Source of the DNA: Gordonia sputi NBRC 100414
GTDB taxonomy: Bacteria > Actinomycetota > Actinomycetes > Mycobacteriales > Mycobacteriaceae
Length of the DNA: 64,000 nucleotides
Direction: 5' to 3'
NCBI RefSeq assembly: GCF_000248055.1
Contig: NZ_BAFC01000058.1
Coordinates: forward strand, 43,478 to 107,477
Below are positions 9,392-18,834 of the stretch, piece after piece; position 1 is the first letter of the stretch; each line of letters begins with the position of its first letter. The notes under the pieces were generated by a model that saw nothing but the letters and a program-made list of their open reading frames with translations, had not been told where the DNA came from and did not search any database. Made by a program: the position numbers and the translations under genes.

Positions 9392-10729
9392 ATGGGTCCG
9401 GACGAAACACGGGTCACGACAACCGACCACGGGGCTGCGGGAGGCAGTGACCGAAAGCTGTCGGTTGTGGTCGCCGGTGGCGGCACCGCCGGTCACATCG
9501 AACCGGCACTTGCGGTAGCGGATGCGGTGCACAGACTCGATCCCTCCGCACGGATCACCGCACTGGGCACCTCTCGTGGACTCGAGACGACGCTCGTTCC
9601 CGAACGCGGTTACGACCTCGCGCTGATCCCGCCCGTCCCGCTGCCACGTAAGCCCGGCGTCGAACTCGCGAAGACACCCGCGCGGTTGTTGCGCTCGGTG
9701 CTCGCAACCCGCAAGGTCCTCGCCGACGTGAAGGCCGACGTCGTCGTCGGATTCGGCGGATACGTCTCGATGCCCGCCTACCTCGCGGCCAGGGCACATT
9801 TGCGGCCGAGTCGACGTCTGCCGATCGTGATCCACGAAGCCAATGCCAGTGCCGGTGTCGCGAACAAGGTCGGCGCCCGCTTCGCCGACGTCGTGATGGC
9901 CGCGGTCGACGGCTCTGGACTCGACGGCGCCGAGGTGGTCGGTATCCCGGTGCGCGGCGTCATCGCTGACCTCGACCGCAAGGGTCTGCGCGCCAAGGCC
10001 CGCCACTACTTCGGCCTCGACGAGGACGCCCCGACCCTGCTCGTATTCGGCGGATCGCAGGGGGCGCAACGACTCAACGAGGCGGTCGCGGGTGCTGCTG
10101 ACGCGTTGGGGCGCGCCGGGATCGGCGTGTTGCACGCGTATGGACCCAAGAACACGATCGATCCGGTGTCACCCGAGGGCGCTCCGCCGTATCGGGCCGT
10201 CGGATATCTCAAACGCATGGACCTCGCCTATGCGGCCGCCGATCTCGTGATGTGTCGGTCGGGCGCGATGACGGTTGCCGAGGTGTCGGCTACCGGGCTC
10301 CCCGCGATCTACGTGCCCCTTCCGCACGGCAACGGCGAACAGCGGCTCAACGCGCTGCCGGTCGTCGAAGCCGGTGGTGGGGTGCTGGTGGCCGATGACG
10401 AGGTCACCGCGGACTGGGTGGCCGCGGAGGTTCCCGCACTCCTCGGCGATCCGGAACGGCTCGCCGCGATGTCGGCGTCCGCGTTCGGGACGGGCCACGG
10501 CGATGCCGCGAATGCCGTTGCACGTGCGGCCCTCGACCTCGCTGCGTCGCATCGGCCCGGACGTCGGGCGCGCGCCGCGCAGCGCGTCGAGGCGGCAGAG
10601 GCCGACGCGAGCGCACCGGCCGCGACCGATGATCGAGCGTCGGATGCTCGCGATGAGGGCGCGCGCAAACCCGGTGATCCCGATGACGGGGCGGCGTTTC
10701 GTTCGACCGAATCGGCTCGCGAGCGGTGA
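9392..10729 (+). CDS. murG: UDP-GlcNAc:lipid I N-acetylglucosaminyltransferase MurG, with C-terminal extension
   Basis: Peripheral membrane GT28 enzyme that converts lipid I to lipid II. The glycine-rich [10 protein letters not shown] loop begins near residue 29 and the C-terminal UDP-GlcNAc site is visible around [12 protein letters not shown] and [13 protein letters not shown]. The ATG at 9392 is chosen because upstream in-frame codons overlap ftsW and lack MurG similarity. The last 55 residues after the family end (from about [12 protein letters not shown]) are an Ala/Asp/Arg-rich hydrophilic tail that I do not know from MurG; the total is 445 residues against a usual 355-410. The stop overlaps the murC GTG. 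Confidence 0.95.
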   Translation: MGPDETRVTTTDHGAAGGSDRKLSVVVAGGGTAGHIEPALAVADAVHRLDPSARITALGTSRGLETTLVPERGYDLALIPPVPLPRKPGVELAKTPARLLRSVLATRKVLADVKADVVVGFGGYVSMPAYLAARAHLRPSRRLPIVIHEANASAGVANKVGARFADVVMAAVDGSGLDGAEVVGIPVRGVIADLDRKGLRAKARHYFGLDEDAPTLLVFGGSQGAQRLNEAVAGAADALGRAGIGVLHAYGPKNTIDPVSPEGAPPYRAVGYLKRMDLAYAAADLVMCRSGAMTVAEVSATGLPAIYVPLPHGNGEQRLNALPVVEAGGGVLVADDEVTADWVAAEVPALLGDPERLAAMSASAFGTGHGDAANAVARAALDLAASHRPGRRARAAQRVEAAEADASAPAATDDRASDARDEGARKPGDPDDGAAFRSTESARER

Positions 10730-12309
10730 CAATCGACGATGTGACCCCCGCACACCCCGGATCCCCAGCACAGCCCGAGCCGGGAGCCGCCCCGCTGCCC
10801 GAAGAGCTCCGTAGAGTCCACATGGTCGGAATCGGTGGGGCCGGAATGTCGGGCCTGGCGCGCATTCTGCTGTCCCGAGGTGGTCAGGTGTCGGGATCGG
10901 ACGCCAAGACCAGTCGCGGAATCATCGCGTTGCGTGCGCGCGGCGCCGAGATCACGATCGGTCACGATGCCGCTGCGCTCGACGTGCTGCCCGGCGGTCC
11001 GACCGTCGTCGTCACGACGCACGCCGCAATACCCAAGACCAATCCGGAACTCGTCGCGGCACGCGAGCGTGGGATCCCGATCCTGTTGCGGCCCCACGTC
11101 CTCGCGGGACTGATGGCCGACCACCGCACGCTGCTCGTCGCCGGAACACACGGCAAGACGTCGACGACGTCGATGGCTGTGGTCGCGCTGCAGCATGCAG
11201 GCCTCGATCCGTCGTTCGCGATCGGCGGCGAACTCAACGAGTCGGGTACCAACGCCCATCACGGTAGCGGCGACGTATTCGTCGCGGAGGCCGATGAGAG
11301 CGACGGGTCGCTCCTCGAATACACCCCCGACATCGTGGTGATCACCAACATCGAAGTCGACCATCTGGACTTCTTCGGCAGCGTCGAAGCGTACGTCGCG
11401 GTGTTCGACGAGTTCACCGAGAAGATCCGGCCGGGCGGCACGCTCATCGTCTGCCTCGACGATCCGGGGACCGTGGCACTCGCGCAACGACTCGCCTCCG
11501 AGCTGACCGCGCGCGGTGTCCGGGTGCTCGGGTACGGCACCGACGCCGACACGGTCTCCATCCCAGATGTCATCCCGGCGGCCACGCTGCTTTCGTGGGC
11601 GCCGCAGGGGAGTGGCGGGGTGGCCGATGTGAGGTTCACACAGCCGGTTGCCGACACCGCTATCGAGGTCCCGATCACTCTCACGACCCCGGGAATCCAC
11701 ATGGCGCGCAACAGCCTTGGCGCGATCCTCGGTGCGGTATGCGCGGGCGGCGAGCTCGCCGAGGTCGTCGCGGGAGTCGAGGCGTTCGGCGGTGTCCGAC
11801 GTCGCTTCGAATACAAGGGCAGTGCGGCGGGCGTCTCGGTGTACGACGACTACGCCCACCACCCGACCGAGGTCGCCGCAGTGCTTGCCGCAGCACGGGG
11901 TGTCGTGGCCCGGGGAGTCGGCGACCACGCCCGCGATGCCGGCAACGGGCGGGTGATCGCCGTGTTCCAGCCCCACTTGTATTCGCGCACAGAAGAATTC
12001 GCGGAGGAGTTCGCCTCGGCTCTCGACGCCGCAGACGAAGTGATCGTCGCCGACGTCTACGGGGCACGTGAGGCACCGATTCCCGGTGTGAGCGGTCGGA
12101 GCATTACGGACAGACTGACCGGGAACCACCGGTTCGTCCCGGATCTCTCGACGCTTGCCGGGCTCGTCGCGTCGATCGCGCGGCCCGGCGACATCGTGCT
12201 GACCCTCGGCGCCGGAGACATCACCATGCAGGGACCCGAAATCCTTGCCGCACTTGACGACACCCGCGCGGCATCGCGGACCACCAGGGGAGGCGAGGGC
12301 ACCTCGTGA
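10726..12309 (+). CDS. murC: UDP-MurNAc:L-alanine ligase MurC
   Basis: First Mur ligase of the pathway, adding L-alanine to UDP-MurNAc. A Pro/Ala-rich leader of about 28 residues precedes the MurC dinucleotide-type loop [11 protein letters not shown]. The ATP loop [11 protein letters not shown] starts at G140 with K144, and [11 protein letters not shown] and FQPHLYSRT are C-domain markers that distinguish MurC. The length of 527 residues is slightly long owing to the leader and a Gly/Asp-rich loop. The GTG start overlaps the murG stop, and the TGA overlaps the ftsQ GTG. Confidence 0.96.
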   Translation: MTIDDVTPAHPGSPAQPEPGAAPLPEELRRVHMVGIGGAGMSGLARILLSRGGQVSGSDAKTSRGIIALRARGAEITIGHDAAALDVLPGGPTVVVTTHAAIPKTNPELVAARERGIPILLRPHVLAGLMADHRTLLVAGTHGKTSTTSMAVVALQHAGLDPSFAIGGELNESGTNAHHGSGDVFVAEADESDGSLLEYTPDIVVITNIEVDHLDFFGSVEAYVAVFDEFTEKIRPGGTLIVCLDDPGTVALAQRLASELTARGVRVLGYGTDADTVSIPDVIPAATLLSWAPQGSGGVADVRFTQPVADTAIEVPITLTTPGIHMARNSLGAILGAVCAGGELAEVVAGVEAFGGVRRRFEYKGSAAGVSVYDDYAHHPTEVAAVLAAARGVVARGVGDHARDAGNGRVIAVFQPHLYSRTEEFAEEFASALDAADEVIVADVYGAREAPIPGVSGRSITDRLTGNHRFVPDLSTLAGLVASIARPGDIVLTLGAGDITMQGPEILAALDDTRAASRTTRGGEGTS

Positions 12310-13007
12310 CCCGGTTCCTGCCGGAACGTCGAGGAGCGCGCATGCTGCTCGGGGTCGGTGCTGTCGTGATCGTCGTCGTGGGACTCGTTCTCGTCGCGTT
12401 CTTCACGCCGCTGATGTCGGTGCGCAGTACCACCATCGAGGGTGCCAAAGGTGTGCAGACCGGCGAGATTCTCCACGCCGCTGACGTCGCGTCGGGGACA
12501 CCGCTGCTACGCGTGGACACCCGTGTCGTCGCGCAGCGGATCGCGGCGATCCCATCGATCGAGTCCGCGCGCGTCCAGCGTGAATACCCGTCGTCGCTGT
12601 TGATCACGGTTGTCGAGCGGCAACCGACCGCCAGCGTCGTCGACGGCGACAAAGTGCACGTCCTCGACCGCACCGGCGTCTCATACCTGACCTACGCCAC
12701 CAGAGGGCTGCCCGGCGAGTACGCCGCACTTCCCGTGTTCACCACGCCCAACCCCGGACCATCGGACCCGACAACCGTCGCAGCCATGAAGGCAACCGCG
12801 GGACTACCCGACGACATCTCGGAGCAGGTGACGGCGATCGACGCATCCTCGCCCGTCGACATCAAGTTCACCCTCAAGGGCAACCGCAAGGTCGTCTGGG
12901 GCGATTCGGCCAGAGGCGACGAGAAGGCGCGGACCCTCGGATACCTGCTGCCGCGCAAGGCATCCGAATACAACGTGTCGAGTCCGGACTTCCCGGCTGT
13001 CAAATAG
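12306..13007 (+). CDS. ftsQ: Cell division protein FtsQ (POTRA domain)
   Basis: Bitopic divisome protein that recruits FtsL/FtsB partners. A short basic cytoplasmic end is followed by one membrane helix (about residues 12-35), a POTRA domain (about 38-110, containing the [12 protein letters not shown] and [18 protein letters not shown] segments) and the FtsQ C-terminal beta region ending in SPDFPAVK. The length of 233 residues is normal for actinobacteria. The GTG start overlaps the murC stop. A perfect GC hairpin begins immediately after its stop, so the mur transcript probably ends here and ftsZ is expressed from its own promoter. Confidence 0.93.
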   Translation: MTRFLPERRGARMLLGVGAVVIVVVGLVLVAFFTPLMSVRSTTIEGAKGVQTGEILHAADVASGTPLLRVDTRVVAQRIAAIPSIESARVQREYPSSLLITVVERQPTASVVDGDKVHVLDRTGVSYLTYATRGLPGEYAALPVFTTPNPGPSDPTTVAAMKATAGLPDDISEQVTAIDASSPVDIKFTLKGNRKVVWGDSARGDEKARTLGYLLPRKASEYNVSSPDFPAVK

Positions 13008-13026
13008 GCGGCGGCTTCGCCGCCGC
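13008..13026 (+). terminator. GC-rich hairpin after ftsQ
   Basis: GCGGCGGC, loop TTC, GCCGCCGC: a perfect 8-bp stem starting on the base after the ftsQ stop. There is no T tract, as is common in high-GC actinobacteria, so termination is inferred rather than shown. Confidence 0.45.
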
Positions 13027-13030
13027 ATGC

Positions 13031-13121
13031 CCGGCGAGCTCTAGCACCGTGCCTTCCTCCTCATCGCATCGTCGCTACGCTCCTCGCTCTTCGTGGTGCA
13101 GGCACGGCGCGCTCGCCGGGG
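13031..13121. repeat. 91-bp palindrome-ended intergenic repeat, copy 1
   Basis: The ends are perfect inverted repeats (CCCGGCGAGC and GCTCGCCGGG). Inside them is a second inverted pair, CCGTGCCT at 13048-13055 and AGGCACGG at 13101-13108, around a CTTCCTCCTC and GCATCGTCGC loop. It carries no open reading frame of note. The shape suggests a REP/MITE-like element. Confidence 0.8.
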
Positions 13122-13158
13122 GTGCAGAGTTTTTGGCGTCGGCTCCGCCGCCGCGGGC

Positions 13159-13249
13159 CCGGCGAGCTTTTAGCGCCGTGCCTTCCTCCTCATCGCATCG
13201 TCGCTACGCTCGTCGCTCTTCGTCGTGCAGGCACGGCGCGCTCGCCGGG
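13159..13249. repeat. 91-bp palindrome-ended intergenic repeat, copy 2
   Basis: Direct copy of the element at 13031-13121, shifted by 128 bp, with the same length, the same CCCGGCGAGC/GCTCGCCGGG ends and the same inner pair (13177-13184 and 13229-13236). The few differences lie mostly next to the arms and in the loop. Confidence 0.8.
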
Positions 13250-13302
13250 CGTGCAGTTCGACGGGTGTGGGGTCGGTCGAGTGGTCGCGTCGTCGCTTTC
13301 GC

Positions 13303-13343
13303 TGATCGAGTCGATCCTTCGCTGATCGAGCTTGTCGAGATCA
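13303..13343. repeat. CGCTGATCGAG-type actinobacterial intergenic repeat
   Basis: Two near copies of TTCGCTGATCGAG lie about 22 bp apart; the second continues as CTTGTCGAGATCACC. The TCGAGCTTGTCGAGA core is, from memory, a very common intergenic repeat in Gordonia, Rhodococcus and other actinobacteria. No function is claimed. Confidence 0.5.
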
Positions 13344-13467
13344 CCCACCCACCCGACCGAGCCCGCCGCGAGCAGGTCGCGGCGTCGGTGGAGTGGTGAG
13401 CGGGCGCGGGAACGCGTCGGCGGAGTGGTGCGCCGTCGCGTTCTGGACGACGAGCGAGCGAGGAGCG

Positions 13468-13571
13468 CAGCGACGATGTGAGGGAGGAGGAAGAACGCGA
13501 CTAGAGGCGCACCACTCCGCCGCGCCGATAAACACAGCGACGATGTGAGGGAGGAGGAAGAACGCGACTAG
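13468..13571. repeat. 37-bp direct repeat pair, partly inverted relative to the 91-bp elements
   Basis: An identical 37-bp sequence, beginning CAGCGACGATGTGAGG and ending GCGACTAG, occurs at 13468-13504 and 13535-13571. Its GCGACGAT and GGAGGAGGAAG parts are the reverse complement of the loop of the two 91-bp elements upstream, so all four belong to one repeat family in both orientations. Confidence 0.75.
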
Positions 13572-13670
13572 GGCGCACCACGCAGCCGCCGCCAAAAAAC
13601 ACAGCGACACGCCGCGCCGCCTGCTGGCTCCGGGGGCAGTGGGTGCATAGCGTTCTTGGCAACAGACCAC

Positions 13671-13734
13671 TTGACATAACTCTAAATCTATGGTTCAGGT
13701 TTAGGGTTTTGGATCGATAAGGAAGGCGAGCGCC
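13671..13734 (+). promoter_or_regulatory. Predicted ftsZ promoter and leader
   Basis: TTGACA at 13671-13676 is a consensus -35 box. It is followed by an AT-rich stretch with an imperfect inverted repeat, CTAAATC and GGTTTAG, separated by 9 bp, at about 13682-13704. No clear -10 hexamer lies at 17 bp, so the exact start is unknown. The ribosome site AAGGAAGG is about 8 bases before ATG 13735. AT content here stands out sharply from the surroundings. Confidence 0.5.
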
Positions 13735-14907
13735 ATGACGCCACCGCACAACTACCTGGCCGTGATCAAGGTCGTCGGCATCGGCGGCGGCGGCGTGAAC
13801 GCCGTCAACCGAATGATCGAGCAGGGCCTCAAGGGCGTGGAGTTCATCGCCATCAACACCGACGCGCAGGCGTTGCTGATGAGTGATGCCGACGTCAAGC
13901 TCGACGTGGGCCGTGATTCGACGCGCGGCCTCGGAGCAGGCGCCGATCCCGAGGTCGGCCGTCGGGCCGCCGAGGACGCACGCGACGAGATCGAAGAGCT
14001 CCTCAAGGGCGCCGACATGGTGTTCGTGACCGCGGGTGAGGGTGGCGGCACGGGCACCGGCGGTGCACCGGTTGTCGCCTCGATCGCACGCAAGCTGGGT
14101 GCCCTGACCGTGGGTGTCGTCACCCGGCCCTTCGGCTTCGAGGGCAAGCGTCGCGGAGGACAGGCAGAGGCGGGCATCACGGCCCTGCGCGAGTCCTGCG
14201 ACACCCTCATCGTCATCCCCAACGACCGCCTTCTGCAGTTGGGCGATGCCCAGGTCAGCCTCATGGACGCCTTCCGCAGCGCCGACGAGGTGCTCCTCAA
14301 CGGCGTGCAGGGCATCACTGATCTGATCACGACGCCCGGATTGATCAACGTCGACTTCGCCGACGTCAAGGGCGTCATGAGCGACGCAGGTTCGGCGCTG
14401 ATGGGTATCGGGTCCTCGCGCGGCGAGGAGCGTGCACGCAAGGCAGCCGAGGCTGCGATCAACTCGCCGCTGCTCGAGTCGTCGATGGAGGGTGCGCGTG
14501 GTGTGTTGATGTCCATCGCCGGTGGTAGCGACCTGGGGCTCTTCGAGATCCACAACGCCGCCACCCAGGTGCAGGAGGCCGCACATGAGGACGCCAACAT
14601 CATCTTCGGCACGGTCATCGACGACAATCTCGGCGACGAGGTGCGCGTCACGGTCATCGCGGCAGGATTCGACGGAGGCACTCCGCGCAAGCGCACCGAC
14701 GCCCCCGCAGCCGTCGGCAAGACGGCCGTCGGAGCTGGCCAGGCGGGCACCGTGAACCCCGCGGAGAAGACCGACCCGCTCTTCGGAAAGATGCCGCAGG
14801 AGGGCGCTGGTGACCCGTTCGCCGATCGCCAGGCGTCGCCTCCCCGTCGCAACAGCGTCACGCTCGACGACGATGACGTCGACGTGCCGTCGTTCATGAA
14901 GCGCTGA
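13735..14907 (+). CDS. ftsZ: Cell division GTPase FtsZ
   Basis: Tubulin-like GTPase that forms the Z ring. The sequence starts [20 protein letters not shown]; the GTP loop GGGTGTGG is at residues 103-110. The T7 region [11 protein letters not shown] supplies the catalytic aspartates. After a variable linker of about 60 residues, the conserved C-terminal peptide DVPSFMKR (383-390) is the docking site for SepF and FtsW in actinobacteria. The length of 390 is typical. It has its own promoter region upstream and is followed after 5 bp by pgeF. Confidence 0.98.
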   Translation: MTPPHNYLAVIKVVGIGGGGVNAVNRMIEQGLKGVEFIAINTDAQALLMSDADVKLDVGRDSTRGLGAGADPEVGRRAAEDARDEIEELLKGADMVFVTAGEGGGTGTGGAPVVASIARKLGALTVGVVTRPFGFEGKRRGGQAEAGITALRESCDTLIVIPNDRLLQLGDAQVSLMDAFRSADEVLLNGVQGITDLITTPGLINVDFADVKGVMSDAGSALMGIGSSRGEERARKAAEAAINSPLLESSMEGARGVLMSIAGGSDLGLFEIHNAATQVQEAAHEDANIIFGTVIDDNLGDEVRVTVIAAGFDGGTPRKRTDAPAAVGKTAVGAGQAGTVNPAEKTDPLFGKMPQEGAGDPFADRQASPPRRNSVTLDDDDVDVPSFMKR

Positions 14908-14912
14908 CGAGC

Positions 14913-15647
14913 GTGAGCGGGCCGATCACGCCCCGGGTGCGTCGTGTGGTGACCACCCGGGACGGTGGTGTGTCGAAACCGCCCTACGACTCGTTCAATC
15001 TGGGCGATCACGTCGGCGACGACCCGGATGCCGTCGCGGCGAACAGGTCTCGGCTCGCGTCGCAGTTGGGCCTTGCCGCCGACCGCGTTGTTTGGATGGA
15101 ACAGATTCACAGTCGCAACGTGACAGTGGTCGACGCTCCTGTCGGCCACGCAGTCGAGGCCACCGACGCGCTGGTCACGACGACGCCAGGGCTGGCGCTG
15201 GCGGTTCTCAGTGCCGACTGTGTGCCGGTTCTGCTGAGTGATGACGAGGCGGGTGTGATCGCCGGGGTCCATGCCGGACGGGTGGGAGCGCGCATCGGGA
15301 TCGTCCCGGAAACGCTGCGCGTGATGATCTCGTTGGGTGCGCGCCCGGAGCGGATCGGCGCATTTCTCGGCCCTGCAGCGTGTGGACGGCAATACGAGGT
15401 TCCAGCGGCGATGCAGCGCGACGTCGAAGAGTATCTACCGGGCAGTGCCTGTCTGACCGACAAGCGCACACCGGGTCTCGATCTTCGGGCCGGACTGCGT
15501 CGGCAACTGCTTGCGCTGGGCGTCGCCGCGGTGGCAGAGGACCCACGGTGCACGATCGAAGACGCGCACCTCTTCAGTCACCGACGCGGTGCGCCGACGG
15601 GCAGGCTCGCATCCGTCATCTGGATCGACCCGAGTCCCGAGTCGTGA
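14913..15647 (+). CDS. pgeF: PgeF/YfiH-family multicopper-fold protein (laccase domain, DUF152)
   Basis: YfiH-type protein of the Cu-oxidase-4 (DUF152) family. Members are annotated as polyphenol oxidase or purine nucleoside phosphorylase, and in E. coli PgeF prevents wrong residues at position 1-2 of the peptidoglycan stem. The three putative metal-ligand residues are present: H66 in MEQIHS, C103 in SADC and H120 in HAGR. The length of 244 residues is normal. The GTG start lies 5 bp after ftsZ, and the TGA overlaps the next start. The position right after ftsZ is standard in actinobacteria and supports the peptidoglycan-editing role, although the reaction here is inferred. Confidence 0.88.
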   Translation: MSGPITPRVRRVVTTRDGGVSKPPYDSFNLGDHVGDDPDAVAANRSRLASQLGLAADRVVWMEQIHSRNVTVVDAPVGHAVEATDALVTTTPGLALAVLSADCVPVLLSDDEAGVIAGVHAGRVGARIGIVPETLRVMISLGARPERIGAFLGPAACGRQYEVPAAMQRDVEEYLPGSACLTDKRTPGLDLRAGLRRQLLALGVAAVAEDPRCTIEDAHLFSHRRGAPTGRLASVIWIDPSPES

Positions 15648-16393
15648 TGACTGCACACGACGATGAGCGCACAGCCCAACTGGCACAGTCGCTGTCGGCT
15701 GTGCGTACACGTCTCGACGCCGCGGTCGATGCTGCCGGGCGACGACCAGGTGACGTGGACTTGCTCGTCGTGACCAAGTTCTTCCCAGCCGAAGATGTCG
15801 CGCGATTGATCACGTTGGGCGAGAAGGACTTCGGCGAGTCGCGGGAGCCTGAGGCGAGCCGCAAGATCGACGAACTGCGCGCAGATGCGGGTGGCGATCT
15901 CGGCGACGTCGCATTCGACATGATCGGTTCAGTGCAGACCAAGAAGGCGCGCACCGTCGCCCGATGGGCACGAGCGGTGCACTCGGTCGACCGCGACAAA
16001 CTCATCGATCATCTGGCGACAGCAAGTAAGTCCGCCCTCGACGACGGTGAGCGGAGCACGCCGCTCGGGATCTATCTCCAACTGAGCCTCGACGGCGATC
16101 CCACCAGGGGTGGAGCGCTCGAGAAAGAGCTTCCCGAGTTGGCCGACAGGGTCGAGGCGAGCGACTCGCTGGCGCTGCGCGGACTGATGGTGATCGCGCC
16201 GCTCGACGGCGACGTCGACGAGTGGATGGCACGAACGGCGCAGGCGCACGAACGGTTTCGGGCCAGGTTTCCCCAGGCGACCGCACTCTCGGCCGGTATG
16301 TCGGCGGATCTCGAAAGTGCCGTCGCACATGGATCGACATGCGTGCGTGTCGGTACCGCAATCATGGGTCCGCGGCCGTTAATCTCTCACTAG
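15647..16393 (+). CDS. YggS/PLPBP-family pyridoxal-phosphate homeostasis protein
   Basis: Single-domain PLP-binding TIM-barrel protein related to alanine racemase N-domains. The family balances free vitamin B6 forms and has no firmly known enzymatic step. The PLP lysine is K44 in LLVVTKFF, and the phosphate loop region GMSADLESAVAHGSTCVRVGTAIMG lies near the C-terminus. The start is taken at ATG 15647, overlapping the pgeF stop by one base; the adjacent GTG 15644 is possible. The product has 248 residues. An open frame extends upstream through pgeF but lacks family similarity. The pgeF-yggS-sepF order is the standard dcw arrangement. Confidence 0.92.
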   Translation: MTAHDDERTAQLAQSLSAVRTRLDAAVDAAGRRPGDVDLLVVTKFFPAEDVARLITLGEKDFGESREPEASRKIDELRADAGGDLGDVAFDMIGSVQTKKARTVARWARAVHSVDRDKLIDHLATASKSALDDGERSTPLGIYLQLSLDGDPTRGGALEKELPELADRVEASDSLALRGLMVIAPLDGDVDEWMARTAQAHERFRARFPQATALSAGMSADLESAVAHGSTCVRVGTAIMGPRPLISH

Positions 16394-16488
16394 TCACATT
16401 GGTCACATGCGAACCAACGAGAACAAACTCCACACTGACAACACTCGCGAACCTGCCGCGGGTGTCGGATGACCAGAGAGGCCCTCAC

Positions 16489-17208
16489 ATGACCACGATG
16501 CAGAAGTTCAAGGCATATTTCGGCATGGTGCCTCCGAGCGAGTACGAGGACGACTACTTCGACGAGCCCGGACCGGGTCCGGTGCGGTCGATGTCGCGTG
16601 AGCGCGCGTACCGCGACGACTACTACGGCGAGGCTCCGCTGCGTGACGGGTACGGGGATTCCTACGCAGACCCCGGCTACCGCGATGCCGCCGACACCGC
16701 TTACGACGAGCGACGTTTCGGCCCGGGCTTCGATTCGGCACCCGGCTACGAGCAGGGGTACCAGGGCGACTACACCTACGCGGGTCCGCGACATTCCGAG
16801 CCGGTCGAGCGTCCCCGCCCGGTCTCGCGCCTCGAGCCGCTGCAGCGGTCGAGTGCGGCTCCGCACCGCCCCGCAGCGGTGTCGTCCTCCGCGAGTCCCG
16901 ATCTCGAGCAGGTCTTCGCCGACGGTCCGCTCCACAAGATCACGACGCTGCGCCCCGCCGACTACAGCGAAGCGCGCACGATCGGCGAGCGGTTCCGTGA
17001 CGGCAACCCGGTCATCATGGATCTCGTCGACATGAGCAACGACGACGCGAAGCGCCTCGTCGACTTCGCGGCCGGTCTCGCTTTCGCGCTGCGCGGCTCG
17101 TTCGACAAAGTCGCCACGAAGGTGTTTCTCCTCTCACCGGCCGACATCGACGTCTCTGCGGAGGATCGCAAGAAGATCGCCGCGACAGGCTTCTACAACC
17201 ACGGCTGA
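16489..17208 (+). CDS. sepF: Cell division protein SepF
   Basis: Membrane-associated Z-ring anchor that replaces FtsA in actinobacteria. The N-terminal amphipathic stretch (MTTMQKFKAYFGMV) is a membrane-targeting helix; an acidic, Tyr/Asp/Arg-rich linker of about 115 residues follows, and the folded SepF (DUF552) domain spans about residues 145-230 and includes VIMDLVDMSNDDAKRLVDF. The product is 239 residues from ATG 16489, preceded by GAGAGG. An upstream-open frame in the 95-bp spacer is not SepF-like. A strong terminator hairpin follows the stop. Confidence 0.95.
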   Translation: MTTMQKFKAYFGMVPPSEYEDDYFDEPGPGPVRSMSRERAYRDDYYGEAPLRDGYGDSYADPGYRDAADTAYDERRFGPGFDSAPGYEQGYQGDYTYAGPRHSEPVERPRPVSRLEPLQRSSAAPHRPAAVSSSASPDLEQVFADGPLHKITTLRPADYSEARTIGERFRDGNPVIMDLVDMSNDDAKRLVDFAAGLAFALRGSFDKVATKVFLLSPADIDVSAEDRKKIAATGFYNHG

Positions 17209-17218
17209 CATCGACGTA

Positions 17219-17254
17219 TTCGGCGGGCGAATCGCACTCGGTTCGCCCGCCGAA
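17219..17254 (+). terminator. Terminator hairpin after sepF
   Basis: Perfect 13-bp inverted repeat, TTCGGCGGGCGAA and TTCGCCCGCCGAA, around a 10-base loop, 10 bp past the sepF stop. No T tract follows, as in many high-GC terminators. Confidence 0.65.
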
Positions 17255-17342
17255 GCTCGTTCGGCCTCCACATCCGCTCGCGCGCACCAGGTCAGCGGTA
17301 CCTGGGGTGCAGCGCGCCCGACATATCAGGCACTCTTGACTC

Positions 17343-17669
17343 GTGGCGATTCTGTTCGAAGTCCTCTACATCGTGCTGTTCATCTACTGGCTGCTCCTGC
17401 TTGCACGCCTCGTCATCGAATTGGTGCGCACCTTCGCGCGTGAATGGCGACCGAGGGGTATTGCAGTTGTGATCATCGAGGCGGTATTCACTGTCACCGA
17501 TCCGCCGATCAAGGCGCTTCGACGCGTCTTACCGCCGATCCCGCTCGGGCCCGTCCGGCTCGACCTGTCGCTGATGATCGTGATGATCGTCGTGCTCATC
17601 CTGATGTCGGTCATGCGAGGTCTCGCCAATAACGCCGCGTCAGATGCTCTCGCAAGCGGACTTCTCTGA
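17343..17669 (+). CDS. YggT-family membrane protein
   Basis: Small integral membrane protein of 108 residues with an N-terminal helix (about 4-26), a middle amphipathic part containing the family motif TDPPIKALRRVLPPI, and a second helix (about 75-95). YggT proteins are usually found between sepF and divIVA in Gram-positive dcw clusters, as here. Their role is not settled; osmotic or division-related functions have been proposed. The start is GTG 17343. It is followed by a 335-bp gap before wag31. Confidence 0.88.
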   Translation: MAILFEVLYIVLFIYWLLLLARLVIELVRTFAREWRPRGIAVVIIEAVFTVTDPPIKALRRVLPPIPLGPVRLDLSLMIVMIVVLILMSVMRGLANNAASDALASGLL

Positions 17670-18004
17670 CCTGCGATCATCCGTCGCCAGGCATCGTGAC
17701 CGAGTTCATATCGGGTCGTCGTATTTGCGGTACCCGCTCGGTCTCGGTGCCGCGGCACGATCGAATGTTCTACCGTTGAGTGTCATCATCGAGTGACTGT
17801 TGCGTTGCAGGACGGCATCGAACGTATGCGACAAGCGGTTCAGATGTGACAGGATGAGACGCCAGTTACGGATTTTGACTGGTATGAATATTGAGTGACA
17901 GTCTGTACACATAGGCTGTGACTTGTCCGCCCAACTGAAGACCAAGCTCGAACGACACCAGCTCGAGACGACCCAACGCTCTAACGACAATGAGGGGAAC
18001 CGAC
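17670..18004 (+). promoter_or_regulatory. 335-bp wag31 upstream region with likely promoter
   Basis: No gene is seen. The stretch 17860-17920 is clearly AT-richer than its surroundings and contains TTGACT at 17875-17880 and a TACACATAGGCT segment at 17906-17917 that could hold a -10 box. The spacing is not ideal, so the promoter is tentative. The leader ends with GAGGGGAACCGAC just before ATG 18005. Confidence 0.4.
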
Positions 18005-18802
18005 ATGCGGCTGACACCAGCTGATGTGCACAACGTCGCGTTCAGCAAACCGCCGATCGGTAAGCGCGGCTACAACGAGGACGAAGTCGATCAGTTCCTT
18101 GACTTTGTCGAAGCAGAGCTCGCTCGTCTGATCGAGGAGAACGGCGACCTCAAACAACGTGTCGAAGAGCTCGAGGCCGAGCTCGCCGACGCCAAGGCAG
18201 GCAGCAGCGACGCATCGCCTTCCACGTCGACCGCTCCGTCGACCGCCGACGACTCGACACAGGTTTTCGCCGCGGCCGCCACCAACGACGACTCCAACGT
18301 GCGCGCGGCTCGCGTTCTCGCGCTCGCGCAGGACACCGCCGATCGCCTGACCGGATCGGCGCGCCAAGAGGCCGACACACTCCTCGCGGATGCGCGTTCG
18401 CGTGCGGACACGCTGGTCTCCGAGGCTCAGACGAAGTCCGACGCTCTGCTGTCCGACGCTCGTCAGCGGTCGGAGGCCATCCTCGCCGATTCGCAGACCC
18501 GGTCGGAAGCCCAGCTCCGCCAGGCGCAGGAGCGTTCCGAGGCGCTGCAGAGCGATGCCGAGCGCAAGCACAGCGAAATCATGGGCACCATCAATCAGCA
18601 GCGTGCCGTTCTCGAGGGTCGCATCGAACAGCTCAAGACGTTCGAGCGTGAGTACCGGACCCGCCTGAAGACCTACCTCGAGTCTCAGCTCGAAGAGCTG
18701 CAGCAGCGAGGCAGTGCGGCACCTGTCGAGAGTGGTCGTCCCGATCAGTCCTTCTCATCGGACCCGGGTAACGGCGGCTTCAGCAGCTACTCGCAGAGCT
18801 GA
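18005..18802 (+). CDS. wag31: Polar growth scaffold Wag31/DivIVA
   Basis: Coiled-coil protein that gathers at cell poles and directs tip growth and wall synthesis in mycolic-acid actinobacteria. The N-terminal DivIVA domain ([20 protein letters not shown], residues 1-20, then the [12 protein letters not shown] motif) binds curved membrane. A Ser/Thr/Asp-rich linker (about 65-95) precedes a long coiled coil (about 100-235) rich in Ala, Glu, Arg and Gln with heptad spacing. The product is 265 residues from ATG 18005, with GAGGGG as ribosome site. The linker threonines could be STPK phosphorylation targets, as in M. tuberculosis Wag31 (inference). Confidence 0.95.
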   Translation: MRLTPADVHNVAFSKPPIGKRGYNEDEVDQFLDFVEAELARLIEENGDLKQRVEELEAELADAKAGSSDASPSTSTAPSTADDSTQVFAAAATNDDSNVRAARVLALAQDTADRLTGSARQEADTLLADARSRADTLVSEAQTKSDALLSDARQRSEAILADSQTRSEAQLRQAQERSEALQSDAERKHSEIMGTINQQRAVLEGRIEQLKTFEREYRTRLKTYLESQLEELQQRGSAAPVESGRPDQSFSSDPGNGGFSSYSQS

Positions 18803-18834
18803 TCGGCCCTTGGCGGAGTCGTTAGGCAGATGAC

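Larger units (their letters stand above)
13008..13734. other. 727-bp non-coding, repeat-rich gap between ftsQ and ftsZ
   Basis: No convincing coding region is seen: open frames here are short, made of repeat sequence and start or stop inside it. The gap holds the post-ftsQ hairpin, two 91-bp palindromic elements, the CTGATCGAG repeat, the 37-bp repeat pair and, in its last 65 bp, an AT-richer ftsZ promoter region. Confidence 0.7.

Noticed and set aside
13031..13249. 91-bp repeats as a small CRISPR or as an insertion sequence
   Set aside because: Only two full copies with repeat-derived sequence between them, and no transposase frame; fits a REP/MITE-like element better.
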